Position numbers and translations under genes: made by a program
Shown: piece after piece, positions 42,763-51,016 of the stretch
Layout of the letters: each line of letters begins with the position of its first letter
Numbering within the stretch: position 1 is the stretch's first letter
Source of the DNA: Mesorhizobium sp. INR15
Lineage (GTDB): Bacteria; Pseudomonadota; Alphaproteobacteria; Rhizobiales; Rhizobiaceae
DNA length: 64,000 nucleotides
NCBI RefSeq assembly: GCF_015500075.1
Contig: NZ_CP045496.1
Span: forward strand, 4,412,001 to 4,476,000
Reading direction: 5' to 3'
The notes under the pieces: generated by a model
Told to the model about the DNA's origin: nothing
The model's database searches: none
The model's input: only the letters and a program-made list of their open reading frames with translations

Positions 42763-42799
42763 CTTTAGCTCAGCATCGCGGTGCCGCGGCACACGTCAA

Positions 42800-43249
42800 A
42801 TGAGATCAACGAGATAACGGCAAAATCCGCCCGGAGAGATTCGCCCGCTTCTTCGGCACGCTAACCTTCCTTATCGCACCGCGATCGTCGGTGCATGGAT
42901 CCTCGTCGACATACTCGGCGTGACCCAGTTCGACGTTTACCCCTTTATTGTGCTGAACCTCGCATTCAGCCTTCAGGCCGCCTATGCGGCGCCAATGAAT
43001 TTGCTTGCGCAGACGCGCCAGTCAGGCAGCGACAAAGCGCACGCCGAAGCTGATGCATTGCATCGCGAGTATCTCGCACGCGCCAGTGACGAGCGGCTGG
43101 CTCTCGCTGCCCACCAGACGACTATGCTCGTCGATCTGGTGAGGCAGAACACCAAGTTGACTGAGACGATCAAGGCGCTCACGGAGCGTGTCGAGACCTT
43201 GACGACCGAAGTCCACAAGCAGGTGATTGCTTCGGCATCGACGCCATAG
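42800..43249 (+). pseudogene. DUF1003 membrane protein, N-terminal frameshift
   Basis: RPERFARFFGTLTFL (42830) and YRTAIVGAWILVDILGVTQFDV (42870) are in different frames; the second continues as YPFIVLNLAFSLQAAYAAP to the stop at 43249. Together they give the DUF1003 order. One frameshift near 42860 breaks the gene; a C-terminal piece (42920-43249) could still be translated. Confidence 0.7.
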
Positions 43250-43471
43250 CCGACCCGGCCACGCCCGATCACGTTCCGTTCCCTAAAGGCCCAATGTCCC
43301 GCCCCTCGGGTGGAAAGAGCGAACTGCGCCGCAGAGCCGCCTTGTTGCGACTTTCTAAACGTTGCAATCCAGAAACAAAATTCTACGCTCTAGAAATACC
43401 GAGGACAAAATTTGAGAGCGATAATCACTGTCACGGCGGTCACTTTCGCTCTCAATCGATAGGTAGTCGAA

Positions 43472-45835
43472 ATGTGGAATATCTCGAAATACCTCATCTT
43501 CTTCTTCACTCTGGCCGCCTTCGCGTTCGGGTCGACGGCCGGGGCGCTGGCGCAAGGCGAAAAACGCCTTGCCTTCGTCATTGGCAACGCCGCCTACCCC
43601 GCTGGCGTGCTGGCGACGCCCGCCAATGATGCGGGTCTGATCGCTCAGACATTGCAGGCGGCGGGGTTCGACGTGGTCGGTGCGCGCGATGTCGACCAGG
43701 AATCGCTGCGGGGCGCCTACCGCGATTTCCTCGCCAAGGTGACAGCAGCCGGTCCAGACGCGGTGGTGTTTGTCTATCTGGCCGGACAGGGTCTGCAGTT
43801 TGAGGGTGAGAACTATTTTGCGCCCATCGATGCCCAGATCACAAACGCCGCAGACGTACCGATGGCGGCTGTGCGGGTTTCCGACCTCATCAAGCCGCTC
43901 GCCGCGCTGCCGACGAAGGTCAACATCGTCGTGCTCGACGCGGCGCGGCCGAATTCCTTCGCACGCTCGAACCAGCCGCTGGCCGGCGGCCTCGCTTTGG
44001 TCGATCCCGACCCGAACATGCTGATCGCTTTCAACGCGGCGCCGGGTACGGTCGCGCCGGAAGGCAAGGGACCGTATGGTGCCTATGCCCAGGCGCTCGC
44101 CGAAATGATCAGGGATGGCGGGCTACAACTGGGCGACGTTTTCGACCGCACGCGGCTGCGCGTCAACGACGTGACACAGGGCGCGGAGGTGCCCTGGAAT
44201 GCCTCCAAGATCACCGGTCCTTTTGTCTTCTTCGACCGCGGCCCCGATGCTCCGGGGCCACAGGTTTCGGCCGACGAGGTGCGGACAAACCGGACCAAGG
44301 AGATCCGCGACTTCGATGCGCATGACGCCTACATCGCGGCCCTCGATCGCGACACGATGCGCGGCTACGAAGATTTCATCGTCGCCTATCCGCACGACCC
44401 GATGGCCAGGCGCGTGCGCGCCATTCTGGCGGCGCGGCGGGAGGCGATCACCTGGCGCCAGACCTGGCTCAGGGATACGCCCGAAGCCTATTGGTCCTAT
44501 CTCGATCGCTATCCGCACGGCCCCCATGCCTGGGATGCCCGCCGACGGCTCGAGCATTTCGACGCCGCGCTGGAGCCGCCACAGAGTTTTGCCGTCTATG
44601 ATTATGACGTGCCGCCACCGCCGCCCGAAGAGATCGTCTATGTCGACCGGCCCGTGCTCTATTTCGACGACCCCGAGTTCGACTTCGATCCGCCTCCGCC
44701 CGTAACGGTGATCTTCCTGCAGCCGCGGCCGCGCGACTTCATCGAACTGCCGCCACCGCCGCCGCCGGCCGGAATCTTCCTTCTGCCGACGCCTGTCTTC
44801 GTACCTGTGCCGTCCTGGGTGAATCCGCCGCATGACATCTTCCCGCCGCCGAACGACGTCATCTTCAACAACATCCACAACACCACCATCGTCAACAACA
44901 CGACGATCAACGAGAACAACAACCAGGGCGATGGTCTCACCACCGGCCAGAAATTGACTGCCGGCGCCGTGGGCCTTGGCGCGGCCGCGCTGGCGACGAA
45001 GGTGGCGTTGCCGGCCTTCCTGCAGAAAAAGGAGGCCGTGCTGTCCAAGCATAACGCGGACGGCCTGCCGGTGAAGCCGGGGCAGGGTGGCCAGCAGCCG
45101 GGCGGTGCCAAGCCGCTGTCGAAAACACTGCCTGCCGACAAGCTGACAGGCCATGCCTTGCCCGGTGCCGACGGCAAGACGCTGCCGCTCGTCAACGGCA
45201 AGCCGGTGCTGAATGGACAGAACCCGCCCAACAACTCGAACCTGCCCATGAACAAGTCCAGGAAACTCCTGAACAAGCAGGGCACGGCAGCTGGAAACGC
45301 CGCGACCGACACCCCGGTGGTGAACGGGCAAAACGGGGCCAATAGCCAGGGTCAGAGCGGCATAGGCAAGACCGGCAAGGACGCCAAGTTCCGCAAGATC
45401 CGGGGCGCGAACGGCAAGCCTGCGGCGAATGGAGTGAACAACCCATCGGCGCTCAGTGGAGAGAAATCAGGCCAGAACCCGCCCAACGGAAAGTTCAAGA
45501 AGCTTCACAATCAGGGCAGCGGTCAGACGAACGGTCAGGCCAATGGGCAAGGCAATGGGGCCAAGGCCAATGGCAACGGGCTGAAAGTCCAAAAATTGCC
45601 TGCCAACGGAAACAGTGGCGGCAATGTCCAGCAGAAATTCAAGGTCAACAACGGCAATCCGCAACTGAAGGTGCTGGAACAGCCGAAGCCGCAGAGGCCG
45701 GAGTTCCACGCCCAGCCGAAGCAGCAGATGCAGCAGGTGCAGCGGCAGGCACAGCCAAGGCCACCGCAGCCGAAGCAACAGCAAGGTGGCAAGAAGCCGG
45801 TCTGCGGCCATCCGGGCGAGCCGGCCTGCAAATAG
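43472..45835 (+). CDS. Secreted caspase-fold protein lacking both catalytic residues (787 aa)
   Basis: Signal peptide to about residue 28 (GALAQ), then a C14/caspase-like domain: RLAFVIGNAAYP, ANDAGLIAQTLQAAGF, VVFVYLAGQGLQF and NYFAPID, IVVLDAARPN. In active orthocaspases the third reads FxGHG and the fourth LDACR; here the histidine is glutamine (Q106) and the cysteine alanine (A158). Residues 280-370 hold helical repeats (AHDAYIAALDRDTM; DRYPHGPHAW). Then Pro-rich blocks, an Asn-rich segment (NIHNTTIVNNTTINENNN), a membrane-like hydrophobic stretch (LTAGAVGLGAAALA), and 250 Gly/Asn/Gln/Lys-rich residues. Probably a surface or periplasmic scaffold rather than a protease. Confidence 0.85.
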   Translation: MWNISKYLIFFFTLAAFAFGSTAGALAQGEKRLAFVIGNAAYPAGVLATPANDAGLIAQTLQAAGFDVVGARDVDQESLRGAYRDFLAKVTAAGPDAVVFVYLAGQGLQFEGENYFAPIDAQITNAADVPMAAVRVSDLIKPLAALPTKVNIVVLDAARPNSFARSNQPLAGGLALVDPDPNMLIAFNAAPGTVAPEGKGPYGAYAQALAEMIRDGGLQLGDVFDRTRLRVNDVTQGAEVPWNASKITGPFVFFDRGPDAPGPQVSADEVRTNRTKEIRDFDAHDAYIAALDRDTMRGYEDFIVAYPHDPMARRVRAILAARREAITWRQTWLRDTPEAYWSYLDRYPHGPHAWDARRRLEHFDAALEPPQSFAVYDYDVPPPPPEEIVYVDRPVLYFDDPEFDFDPPPPVTVIFLQPRPRDFIELPPPPPPAGIFLLPTPVFVPVPSWVNPPHDIFPPPNDVIFNNIHNTTIVNNTTINENNNQGDGLTTGQKLTAGAVGLGAAALATKVALPAFLQKKEAVLSKHNADGLPVKPGQGGQQPGGAKPLSKTLPADKLTGHALPGADGKTLPLVNGKPVLNGQNPPNNSNLPMNKSRKLLNKQGTAAGNAATDTPVVNGQNGANSQGQSGIGKTGKDAKFRKIRGANGKPAANGVNNPSALSGEKSGQNPPNGKFKKLHNQGSGQTNGQANGQGNGAKANGNGLKVQKLPANGNSGGNVQQKFKVNNGNPQLKVLEQPKPQRPEFHAQPKQQMQQVQRQAQPRPPQPKQQQGGKKPVCGHPGEPACK

Positions 45836-45956
45836 GCCGGGCTGCACTCAAGCCGCTTGACGCGTTGGCTTGCTTCAAACGAGCGGTTCGGGTGCCCAAC
45901 TAAACACCGTTTGGCAGCATCTCGTCACCCGAAAAAGCTAACCCGAAATGATACCC

Positions 45957-45984
45957 GCCCGCTGGCTCCGGCCGGCGGGCTTTT
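45957..45984 (+). terminator. Rho-independent terminator after the caspase-fold gene
   Basis: Stem GCCCGCTGGC / GCCGGCGGGC (one G-T pair), loop TCCG, followed by TTTT. About 120 bp after the stop codon. Confidence 0.8.
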
Positions 45985-46068
45985 GCTACGCCAGTGTGGC
46001 TGCCATGCGCTTGACACCGGATCGAAATGCAACAATTTGGGGTTGAGGGTAGAGCTAGGGGATACATT

Positions 46069-46164
46069 ATGAAGAAGATCTATATCAAGCCGACACTCGA
46101 AAAGCGGGATCGGTTGTCCAGCGTTACGGCTGAGCAGCCCATTTCGTGGACGATGAACGCCTGA
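46069..46164 (+). CDS. 31-residue RiPP-precursor-like peptide 1
   Basis: ATG 46069 follows AGGGGA. Reads MKKIYIKPTLEKRDRLSSV then TAEQPISWTMNA. Y5, P8, L10 and T20 match the lasso-peptide leader pattern YxxPxLxxxGxxxxxT, except for D in place of G. The putative core (after residue 21) lacks an acidic residue at position 7-9, so a lasso ring is not expected. No lasso enzymes are nearby. Paired with a paralogue 38 bp downstream. Confidence 0.6.
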   Translation: MKKIYIKPTLEKRDRLSSVTAEQPISWTMNA

Positions 46165-46202
46165 TTTCCATAATTATTATCAATCAAAATCGAGCAGATC
46201 AC

Positions 46203-46298
46203 ATGAAAAAGATATACCAGAAGCCGGCATTTTCTAAGCGGCAGCGACTTTCGACCGTGACGGCTGCAACGAACAATTCTCAGGTCAAAGTTACGTAA
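46203..46298 (+). CDS. 31-residue RiPP-precursor-like peptide 2
   Basis: Reads MKKIYQKPAFSKRQRLSTV then TAATNNSQVKVT. Identical in 15 of 21 leader positions to peptide 1, with a completely different C-terminal ten residues, the conserved-leader/variable-core pattern of RiPP precursors. Followed directly by a terminator, so both peptides form one short transcript unit. Confidence 0.6.
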   Translation: MKKIYQKPAFSKRQRLSTVTAATNNSQVKVT

Positions 46299-46325
46299 TT
46301 ACGATTGCTGCCCACAATTCTACAT

Positions 46326-46356
46326 GGCCCGCTGCCGAAAGGTGGCGGGCCGTTTT
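46326..46356 (+). terminator. Terminator after the peptide pair
   Basis: GGCCCGCTGCC-GAAA-GGTGGCGGGCC followed by GTTTT; 7-bp outer stem and a 2-bp inner stem around a GAAA loop. Confidence 0.75.
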
Positions 46357-46397
46357 GCATTTTGGAACCGACGGAGGGTTGCGAGCTTATTTCTGCC

Positions 46398-46619
46398 ATG
46401 AGCACACGCGGCACCGACTTCCTCCACGAATGGCTGGGTGAAAACCTGCCAACAATGACCGGGCCGGATATCATCTCGGTCGCGGACGCGATCCAGAGGA
46501 TGACGCGTGCTGCGAAACTGCGCGGCATCGGGATGGAGGAGATTGAGGAGGAAACCGGCAGCGTTTATGAAACGGTGCTCGATGCCATCATGCACAATGA
46601 GCCGGGCTCGCCAGAGTGA
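46398..46619 (+). CDS. DUF768-family protein (73 aa)
   Basis: MSTRGTDFLHEWLGENLP, then IISVADAIQRMTRAAKLRGIGMEEIEEETGSVYETVLDAIMH (in segments), the DUF768 family known almost only from Mesorhizobium. ATG 46398; the longer frame covers the terminator and is rejected. Weak ribosome site (GGAGGG at 46374 is distant). Function unknown. Confidence 0.75.
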   Translation: MSTRGTDFLHEWLGENLPTMTGPDIISVADAIQRMTRAAKLRGIGMEEIEEETGSVYETVLDAIMHNEPGSPE

Positions 46620-46861
46620 AGGGGCGACCTAAAAAGCAGGTTGGTCCGCCATATGTTATCTAACCGCCGCCTCTGCACGGCTTGCCCTTTCTGGCGGTTC
46701 TTCTAAGGCCGGACGGCTCCGTTGTCGCGCGCCCGTTCTTCTCAATTAAGAGGCCGTCGCCTTCAACAACTCAGCCTCGCAACTTCCGACGAACTGACAC
46801 TTCGCATTTTGGGAACCATTTCAGCGCAAGCTAATTTAATCGCGGTTTGCGGGTTCTGTGC

Positions 46862-47692
46862 ATGCGATTGAAATTCATCGAGCCTTTGATGCCAACGCTC
46901 GCGGAGCACCCGCCCGAGTGCGATGACTGGATTTACGAAATCAAGTTCGACGGCTATCGCTCCCAGATCCTTCTCGACCACGACGTATGGATATTCACGC
47001 GCAATGGCCTCGACTGGACGGCCAAATATAGTGACCTTGCCGGCGCCGCAAAGCGGCTTGGGCTCGACAACGCGATCATCGACGGTGAAGTCGTGGTACT
47101 CAACGAGGCAGGCCTGTCCGATTTCGCAACACTGCGCAAGGCGATTGCACGCCGGCAGCACGACCTCTATTTCGTCACCTTCGACCTTCTCCATCTCAAC
47201 GGCCATGATCTGCGCGACATGGCTCTGGAGGACCGTCGCGAGGTTCTCGAAGGCATCATCCAACCGGACAGCCACGTCCAATTCAGCCAGGCGTTGCCAA
47301 GTGAGGCGAAGGCGATATTCGAACTGGTCGACAAGGCTGGTGTCGAGGGCATCGTTTCGAAACGGCGCGAAAGCAAATATCGCAGCGGCCGATCGACGAA
47401 CTGGCTGAAGATCAAGAGCTACGCGGTCGAAGAATACGACCTGCTGGGCGTCGAGCGCGAGATGGGCAAGCCGGCGTTCGCACTGATGCGGACAGAAAGA
47501 CAGGCAAGTACGTCGGCTCGGCCTTCCTCAATACCAGCCGCGCGATCCGTGAGCGGTTGTGGCACCGCGTCCAGGCCAATGCCGACGGAATGGGTCAAGC
47601 CCGGCACGATCATCGGCCGCGTAAAGAGCTTGCGCGGCGAGGATGAACTGCGGCACGCTTTATTTCAGGATTTTCGGGAGGAATTGGAATGA
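46862..47692 (+). CDS. ATP-dependent DNA ligase, LigC/LigD-like, with locally shifted frame (276 aa)
   Basis: Motif I YEIKFDGYR (K28 adenylated), then FTRNGLDW, IIDGEVVVLN, DLYFVTFDLLHL, GVEGIVSKRR and STNWLKIKS complete the nucleotidyltransferase domain. In the OB-fold the family sequence TDRKTGKYVGSAFLNTSR... is present in another frame at about 47490-47580; the coding frame reads MRTERQASTSARPSSIPA there, and the family sequence (VKPGTIIGRVKSLRGEDELRHA) resumes after. So two compensating indels garble some 32 residues. Activity is doubtful. Confidence 0.75.
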   Translation: MRLKFIEPLMPTLAEHPPECDDWIYEIKFDGYRSQILLDHDVWIFTRNGLDWTAKYSDLAGAAKRLGLDNAIIDGEVVVLNEAGLSDFATLRKAIARRQHDLYFVTFDLLHLNGHDLRDMALEDRREVLEGIIQPDSHVQFSQALPSEAKAIFELVDKAGVEGIVSKRRESKYRSGRSTNWLKIKSYAVEEYDLLGVEREMGKPAFALMRTERQASTSARPSSIPAARSVSGCGTASRPMPTEWVKPGTIIGRVKSLRGEDELRHALFQDFREELE

Positions 47693-47946
47693 GCCCCACG
47701 GATCCGCCAATTGAGCGACGATCCCATTCTCGGGAGATCGTGCTAAAGGATGCGATCATCGTCACCGAAGATGCGAACATCCCTTGCTCGGTCAGCAACC
47801 AGCACGCCCACGGCGCGGAACTACGAGTGAGGCCAGGCACCGTCGTTCCTGACCGGTTCGTCCTACATGTACCTGCGGATGAGGCGAGTTATCGTGCCGT
47901 AGTGCGGTGGCGGAAGAACGAGCGCCTAGGGGTGCAGATTTATTGA
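47689..47946 (+). CDS. PilZ-like domain protein (85 aa)
   Basis: Overlaps the ligase stop (ATGA). PIERRSHSREIVLKDAIIV recalls the RxxxR of PilZ c-di-GMP binding, and SNQHAHGAELRV the D/NxSxxG block; VVRWRKNERLGVQIY is a typical PilZ ending. Degenerate in the second motif, so ligand binding is uncertain. Confidence 0.65.
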   Translation: MSPTDPPIERRSHSREIVLKDAIIVTEDANIPCSVSNQHAHGAELRVRPGTVVPDRFVLHVPADEASYRAVVRWRKNERLGVQIY

Positions 47947-47959
47947 AAGGCGAACTCAA

Positions 47960-48208
47960 ATGGCGGTCGCTAAAAAGGACCAGGAGCGCGAGACATACGC
48001 TTCTATGTACGGGGCTCAAGCCCGCAAGGACGGAAAGGAACGCGCCGTCCCCGACTTCTGGCAAGAGCAGGCCGGCGCGTGGCTCGACGGCTTTGACGGG
48101 AAGTCGGCGCCGGGCTCAAGAACAAAGCCCGTCGGCGACCAGTTGGAGGCCGAGCTTGATGAGGCAGCGGTTATTGAGCCGTCTAGGAATGCGACCGCTG
48201 GCCAATAA
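47960..48208 (+). CDS. Hypothetical protein (82 aa)
   Basis: Begins MAVAKKDQERETYASMYGAQ; contains PDFWQEQAGAWLDGFDGK. Soluble and charged, with no recognised domain. Ends convergently with the reverse-strand gene, overlapping by 26 bp. Confidence 0.5.
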   Translation: MAVAKKDQERETYASMYGAQARKDGKERAVPDFWQEQAGAWLDGFDGKSAPGSRTKPVGDQLEAELDEAAVIEPSRNATAGQ

Positions 48209-48383
48209 TGCTGCCGATCATCTCTTCGTCGGGCTCGTTATCGGCCAGTTCCATCAACAGCCGTCTGGCCTGTGCTGCCCAACGGTCCTCTGGGATAGCT
48301 AATTCAACAACCGACTTTATGAAGGCCTCACGAACGATATCAAAATCAAGTGCGAACAGCGGATAGCTTTGGTTCTGGTTCAT
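48183..48383 (-). CDS. Hypothetical protein (66 aa)
   Basis: ATG 48383 follows AGGAG. FALDFDIVREAFIKSVVELAIPEDRWAAQAR (in segments) and DNEPDEEMIGSIIGQ: acidic, helical. No domain recognised. Confidence 0.55.
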   Translation of the reverse strand: MNQNQSYPLFALDFDIVREAFIKSVVELAIPEDRWAAQARRLLMELADNEPDEEMIGSIIGQRSHS

Positions 48384-48548
48384 GGCGGAGCTCCTACGAA
48401 ACCTGCAGTGCTCAGGCTGATGAAAATGGAGTCATATGCTCTCTCAGCCGCATGACGCAAGGGCATTCTGATGTACGTTTCTAACCAAGTACATTGCCAA
48501 CGTTCCACGAGGAACTTTTGTGAGCCTTAGCCATTTTACCGGCCTTCG

Positions 48549-48749
48549 ATGATGGAGGCTCATTTGACCCAGCGCCGTGTCGACAAAGAAAAAATTGAAC
48601 GCGCCACACGAGAGGCGAAAATCGCCATTGAAGGTGAGCGCTTGGTTCGAGAAGCAAAAACAGCGCGACTGCGCCAGCAGAGGTTGGCGAGGGAAAAAGC
48701 AGAACCCAGCGCTAAGCGACTATGGCCCAATGAGGACGTGCAGGGTTAA
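48549..48749 (+). CDS. Small coiled-coil protein (66 aa)
   Basis: VDKEKIERATREAKIAIEGER and REAKTARLRQQRLAREKAE form a long charged helix. GGAGG at 48554 is inside this frame, and TTG 48564 five bases after it may be the real start; ATG 48549 given as listed. Function unknown; similar short helices occur in rhizobial mobile DNA. Confidence 0.55.
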   Translation: MMEAHLTQRRVDKEKIERATREAKIAIEGERLVREAKTARLRQQRLAREKAEPSAKRLWPNEDVQG

Positions 48750-48810
48750 CTTCCTGCATAAATGGATGAACGAGATGTCCCCCGACATCGGTCTGCAAAT
48801 CCAGGCTTGA
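48742..48810 (+). pseudogene. DUF768 fragment
   Basis: NFLHKWMNEMSPDIG matches the N-terminus of DUF768 proteins (compare FLHEWLGENLP at 46398) but stops after six more codons. A remnant, without a start codon of its own. Confidence 0.5.
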
Positions 48811-48841
48811 TGGTTGACTGCTGCTGCCACTCCTCAATTAG

Positions 48842-49903
48842 CTATGCAGCCTTCGTCGCGTGGATAGTATGAAGCATCTCCGGCTTTAGATGCGTGTATC
48901 GTCGTAGCATCTTCCAATCTTTGTGCCCTGTGACCAGCGCGACCTGTTCAATCGTGAACCCAGCTTCAAACAGGCGACTTGTCCCTTCGTGGCGCAAGTC
49001 ATGAAAATGAAGGTCCTGGATGCCAAGGCCAGCGCACCCTCGGCGGAAGGCGGTGCCGACTGACCGATGATTGAAAGGGAAAATTCGATCATCGTCGTTG
49101 CTGCGCCTTTCGCGCTGCTCCTCGACAACCGCCCAAGCATCGTATCCGGTTGCAGCGAACAGCGGTATGCGCTGATTGTTCCCCTTCTTGTTTCGAGGAT
49201 CTTTTCGGTCGCGGATGAGCAGCATCCGCATGCGAGAATCGACGTCAGACCAACGCGCTTTGCAAATCTCCTCCTGGCGCATGGCCGTAGCAACGGCAAA
49301 ACGTATAATGCGATCAACAGGCGCTATCTGCCTAGGATTTGAATTGAAGTGGGCGATGAGCCTGTCGATCTCATCTTGGCTGGGCCTCCTGTCTCGCTCG
49401 TTCCCTTTACCGACAAGGCCAAGTCTTGTCAGAGCGATACGCGCCAGGTCGACCGGTTCGACCTTGACCGAAAGACCGTGAACTGCGGCGGCATGAGACA
49501 GGACGAGTTTTATAAAGCCGATGTCGATACCAAGAGTCATCGGCCCGGCGCCCTGGGAGGCACGTTCGCGGCCGAAACGAATGAGGCGCTCGCGATCAAG
49601 AGTTGCGACGTTGCACTTCCCCAGATGTCTTTGGAGCATATTGAGGGCTGCGGCCTTGGAGCGGCGAGGGGACTTGCCTACATCGCTCATGTCGCCGATA
49701 TGAAGGTCGATGAGGTCGCCGAAAGTTTTCAGGCGCGCTATACGGGACTTGGTCGGCGTCTCACCGCGATCGACTTGGCGCTCGGTTTCGGTCGCCCAGC
49801 GCCGTGCGTCGCCTCGGCGCAGGAAGGTCTCGCTGACGTAGCGACCTTTGCGACGGACCTGGACACGCCAGGAACCGGACGAGAGCTTTGTGTAGGTGGC
49901 CAT
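48842..49903 (-). CDS. Tyrosine-type site-specific integrase (353 aa)
   Basis: Phage/ICE integrase. N-terminal SAM-like domain (GDLIDLHIGDMSDVG; AALNMLQRHLGK), catalytic domain with R in ATAMRQEEICKARW, HDLRHEGTSRLFEAG (HxxR) and GHKDWKMLRRYTH (tyrosine). Its start is 115 bp from the start of dusA, the geometry of DusA-associated integrases, which integrate at the 5' end of dusA. Between the two lie repeated GTGTGC(A/G)CTC segments that may be integrase arm sites. Confidence 0.92.
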   Translation of the reverse strand: MATYTKLSSGSWRVQVRRKGRYVSETFLRRGDARRWATETERQVDRGETPTKSRIARLKTFGDLIDLHIGDMSDVGKSPRRSKAAALNMLQRHLGKCNVATLDRERLIRFGRERASQGAGPMTLGIDIGFIKLVLSHAAAVHGLSVKVEPVDLARIALTRLGLVGKGNERDRRPSQDEIDRLIAHFNSNPRQIAPVDRIIRFAVATAMRQEEICKARWSDVDSRMRMLLIRDRKDPRNKKGNNQRIPLFAATGYDAWAVVEEQRERRSNDDDRIFPFNHRSVGTAFRRGCAGLGIQDLHFHDLRHEGTSRLFEAGFTIEQVALVTGHKDWKMLRRYTHLKPEMLHTIHATKAA

Positions 49904-50075
49904 TTTTTCGTGTGCGCTCCATGTGCACTGAGAGATCGAAACGTGGCGAAAAGGGTCGTATTCTGGCGTAAATTCGTGTGCACTCGGCAGGTACTAACGA
50001 TTTGATGTTAAAGAAAAAATGCTGAAAAATCAAGATCATAGAGTGGCCGTGGCCCCGATGATGGACTGGACGGAC
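49904..50075. other. Presumed attachment-site region at int/dusA border
   Basis: TTCGTGTGCGCTC (49907), TGTGCACT (49922) and TTCGTGTGCACTC (49973) are repeated. The first conserved dusA bases (GTGGCCCCGATGATGGACTGG, about 50044) are where DusA-associated elements are known to recombine. No second copy of that sequence was found in the window, so the other island end lies outside. Confidence 0.45.
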
Positions 50076-51014
50076 CGGCATTGCAGGTTCTTCCATCGCC
50101 AACTGACCAGCCGTGCGCTGCTCTATACCGAGATGGTGGTGGCCGATGCCGTTATCCACGGTACGCGCGAACGGCTGCTCGGCTTCGATGACGCGGAGCA
50201 TCCTGTAGCGCTGCAGCTCGGCGGCTCCGACCCGCGGAAGCTTGCCGAGGCGGCGCGGATTGGCGAGGCCTTTGGCTATGACGAAATCAACCTCAATGTC
50301 GGCTGCCCATCCGACCGTGTCCAGTCGGGCACATTCGGCGCCTGCCTGATGAAGGTGCCGGTGCTCGTCGCCGATTGTGTCGCGGCGATGAAAGCAGCGG
50401 TGAAAGTCCCGGTCACGGTCAAATGCCGTATCGGCGTCGACGAGCAGGATCCCGAGCCGGCGCTCGATGCGCTCGCCGATGGTGTTTTCGATGCGGGCGC
50501 GGATGCGCTGTGGGTGCATGCGCGCAAGGCGTGGCTGGAAGGATTGAGCCCGAAGGAGAACCGCGACATCCCGCCGCTCGACTATCAGAGGGTCTATCGA
50601 TTGAAGGCCGGAAAACTGAACCAATTCATAGGTATCAATGGCGGAATTCAATCCATCGAGGAGGCCCGTCGCCACATTGATCAGGTCGACGGTGCCATGC
50701 TCGGCCGCGCTGCCTATCACACGCCAGGCATCCTGGCTGGCGTCGATGCCGCATTCTACAACGGACAGGCGGAAGCGTTCGATTTCGCCGGGCTGATCGA
50801 CACCATGGCAGGCTACGCGGCGCGGCATATCGAACAGGGTGGGCGGCTTGGCCATGTCACTCGTCACATGGTTGGGCTGTTCCACGGGCTTCCGGGCGCT
50901 CGCCGTTATCGGCAAATCCTGTCCACCGATGCAACCAAACCTGGCGCTGGGCCGGATGTGCTTCGGACGGCTTTTGCCGCCTTGGATTTGAATGGCGCTG
51001 CCGAAGCTGCGTGA
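50019..51014 (+). CDS. dusA: tRNA-dihydrouridine synthase A (331 aa)
   Basis: Reduces uridine 20/20a in the tRNA D-loop with FMN. VAVAPMMDWTDRHCRFFHRQ, EMVVADAVIHG, EINLNVGCPSDRVQSGTFGACLM with the catalytic cysteine, and INGGIQSIEEA are all present. The first nine residues (MLKNQDHR) come from the island side of the junction and differ from usual DusA starts, as expected after integration at this site. Reading frame intact. Confidence 0.95.
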   Translation: MLKNQDHRVAVAPMMDWTDRHCRFFHRQLTSRALLYTEMVVADAVIHGTRERLLGFDDAEHPVALQLGGSDPRKLAEAARIGEAFGYDEINLNVGCPSDRVQSGTFGACLMKVPVLVADCVAAMKAAVKVPVTVKCRIGVDEQDPEPALDALADGVFDAGADALWVHARKAWLEGLSPKENRDIPPLDYQRVYRLKAGKLNQFIGINGGIQSIEEARRHIDQVDGAMLGRAAYHTPGILAGVDAAFYNGQAEAFDFAGLIDTMAGYAARHIEQGGRLGHVTRHMVGLFHGLPGARRYRQILSTDATKPGAGPDVLRTAFAALDLNGAAEAA

Positions 51015-51016
51015 TC

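Noticed and set aside
44123..45331. Reverse-strand frame of 402 codons inside the caspase-fold gene
   Set aside because: Arginine/glycine-rich shadow of the repeated C-terminal region; no ribosome site.
46069..46298. Complete lasso peptide biosynthetic cluster
   Set aside because: The leaders match the lasso pattern, but no asparagine-synthetase-like or protease/RRE genes are near, and the cores lack an acidic residue at positions 7-9.
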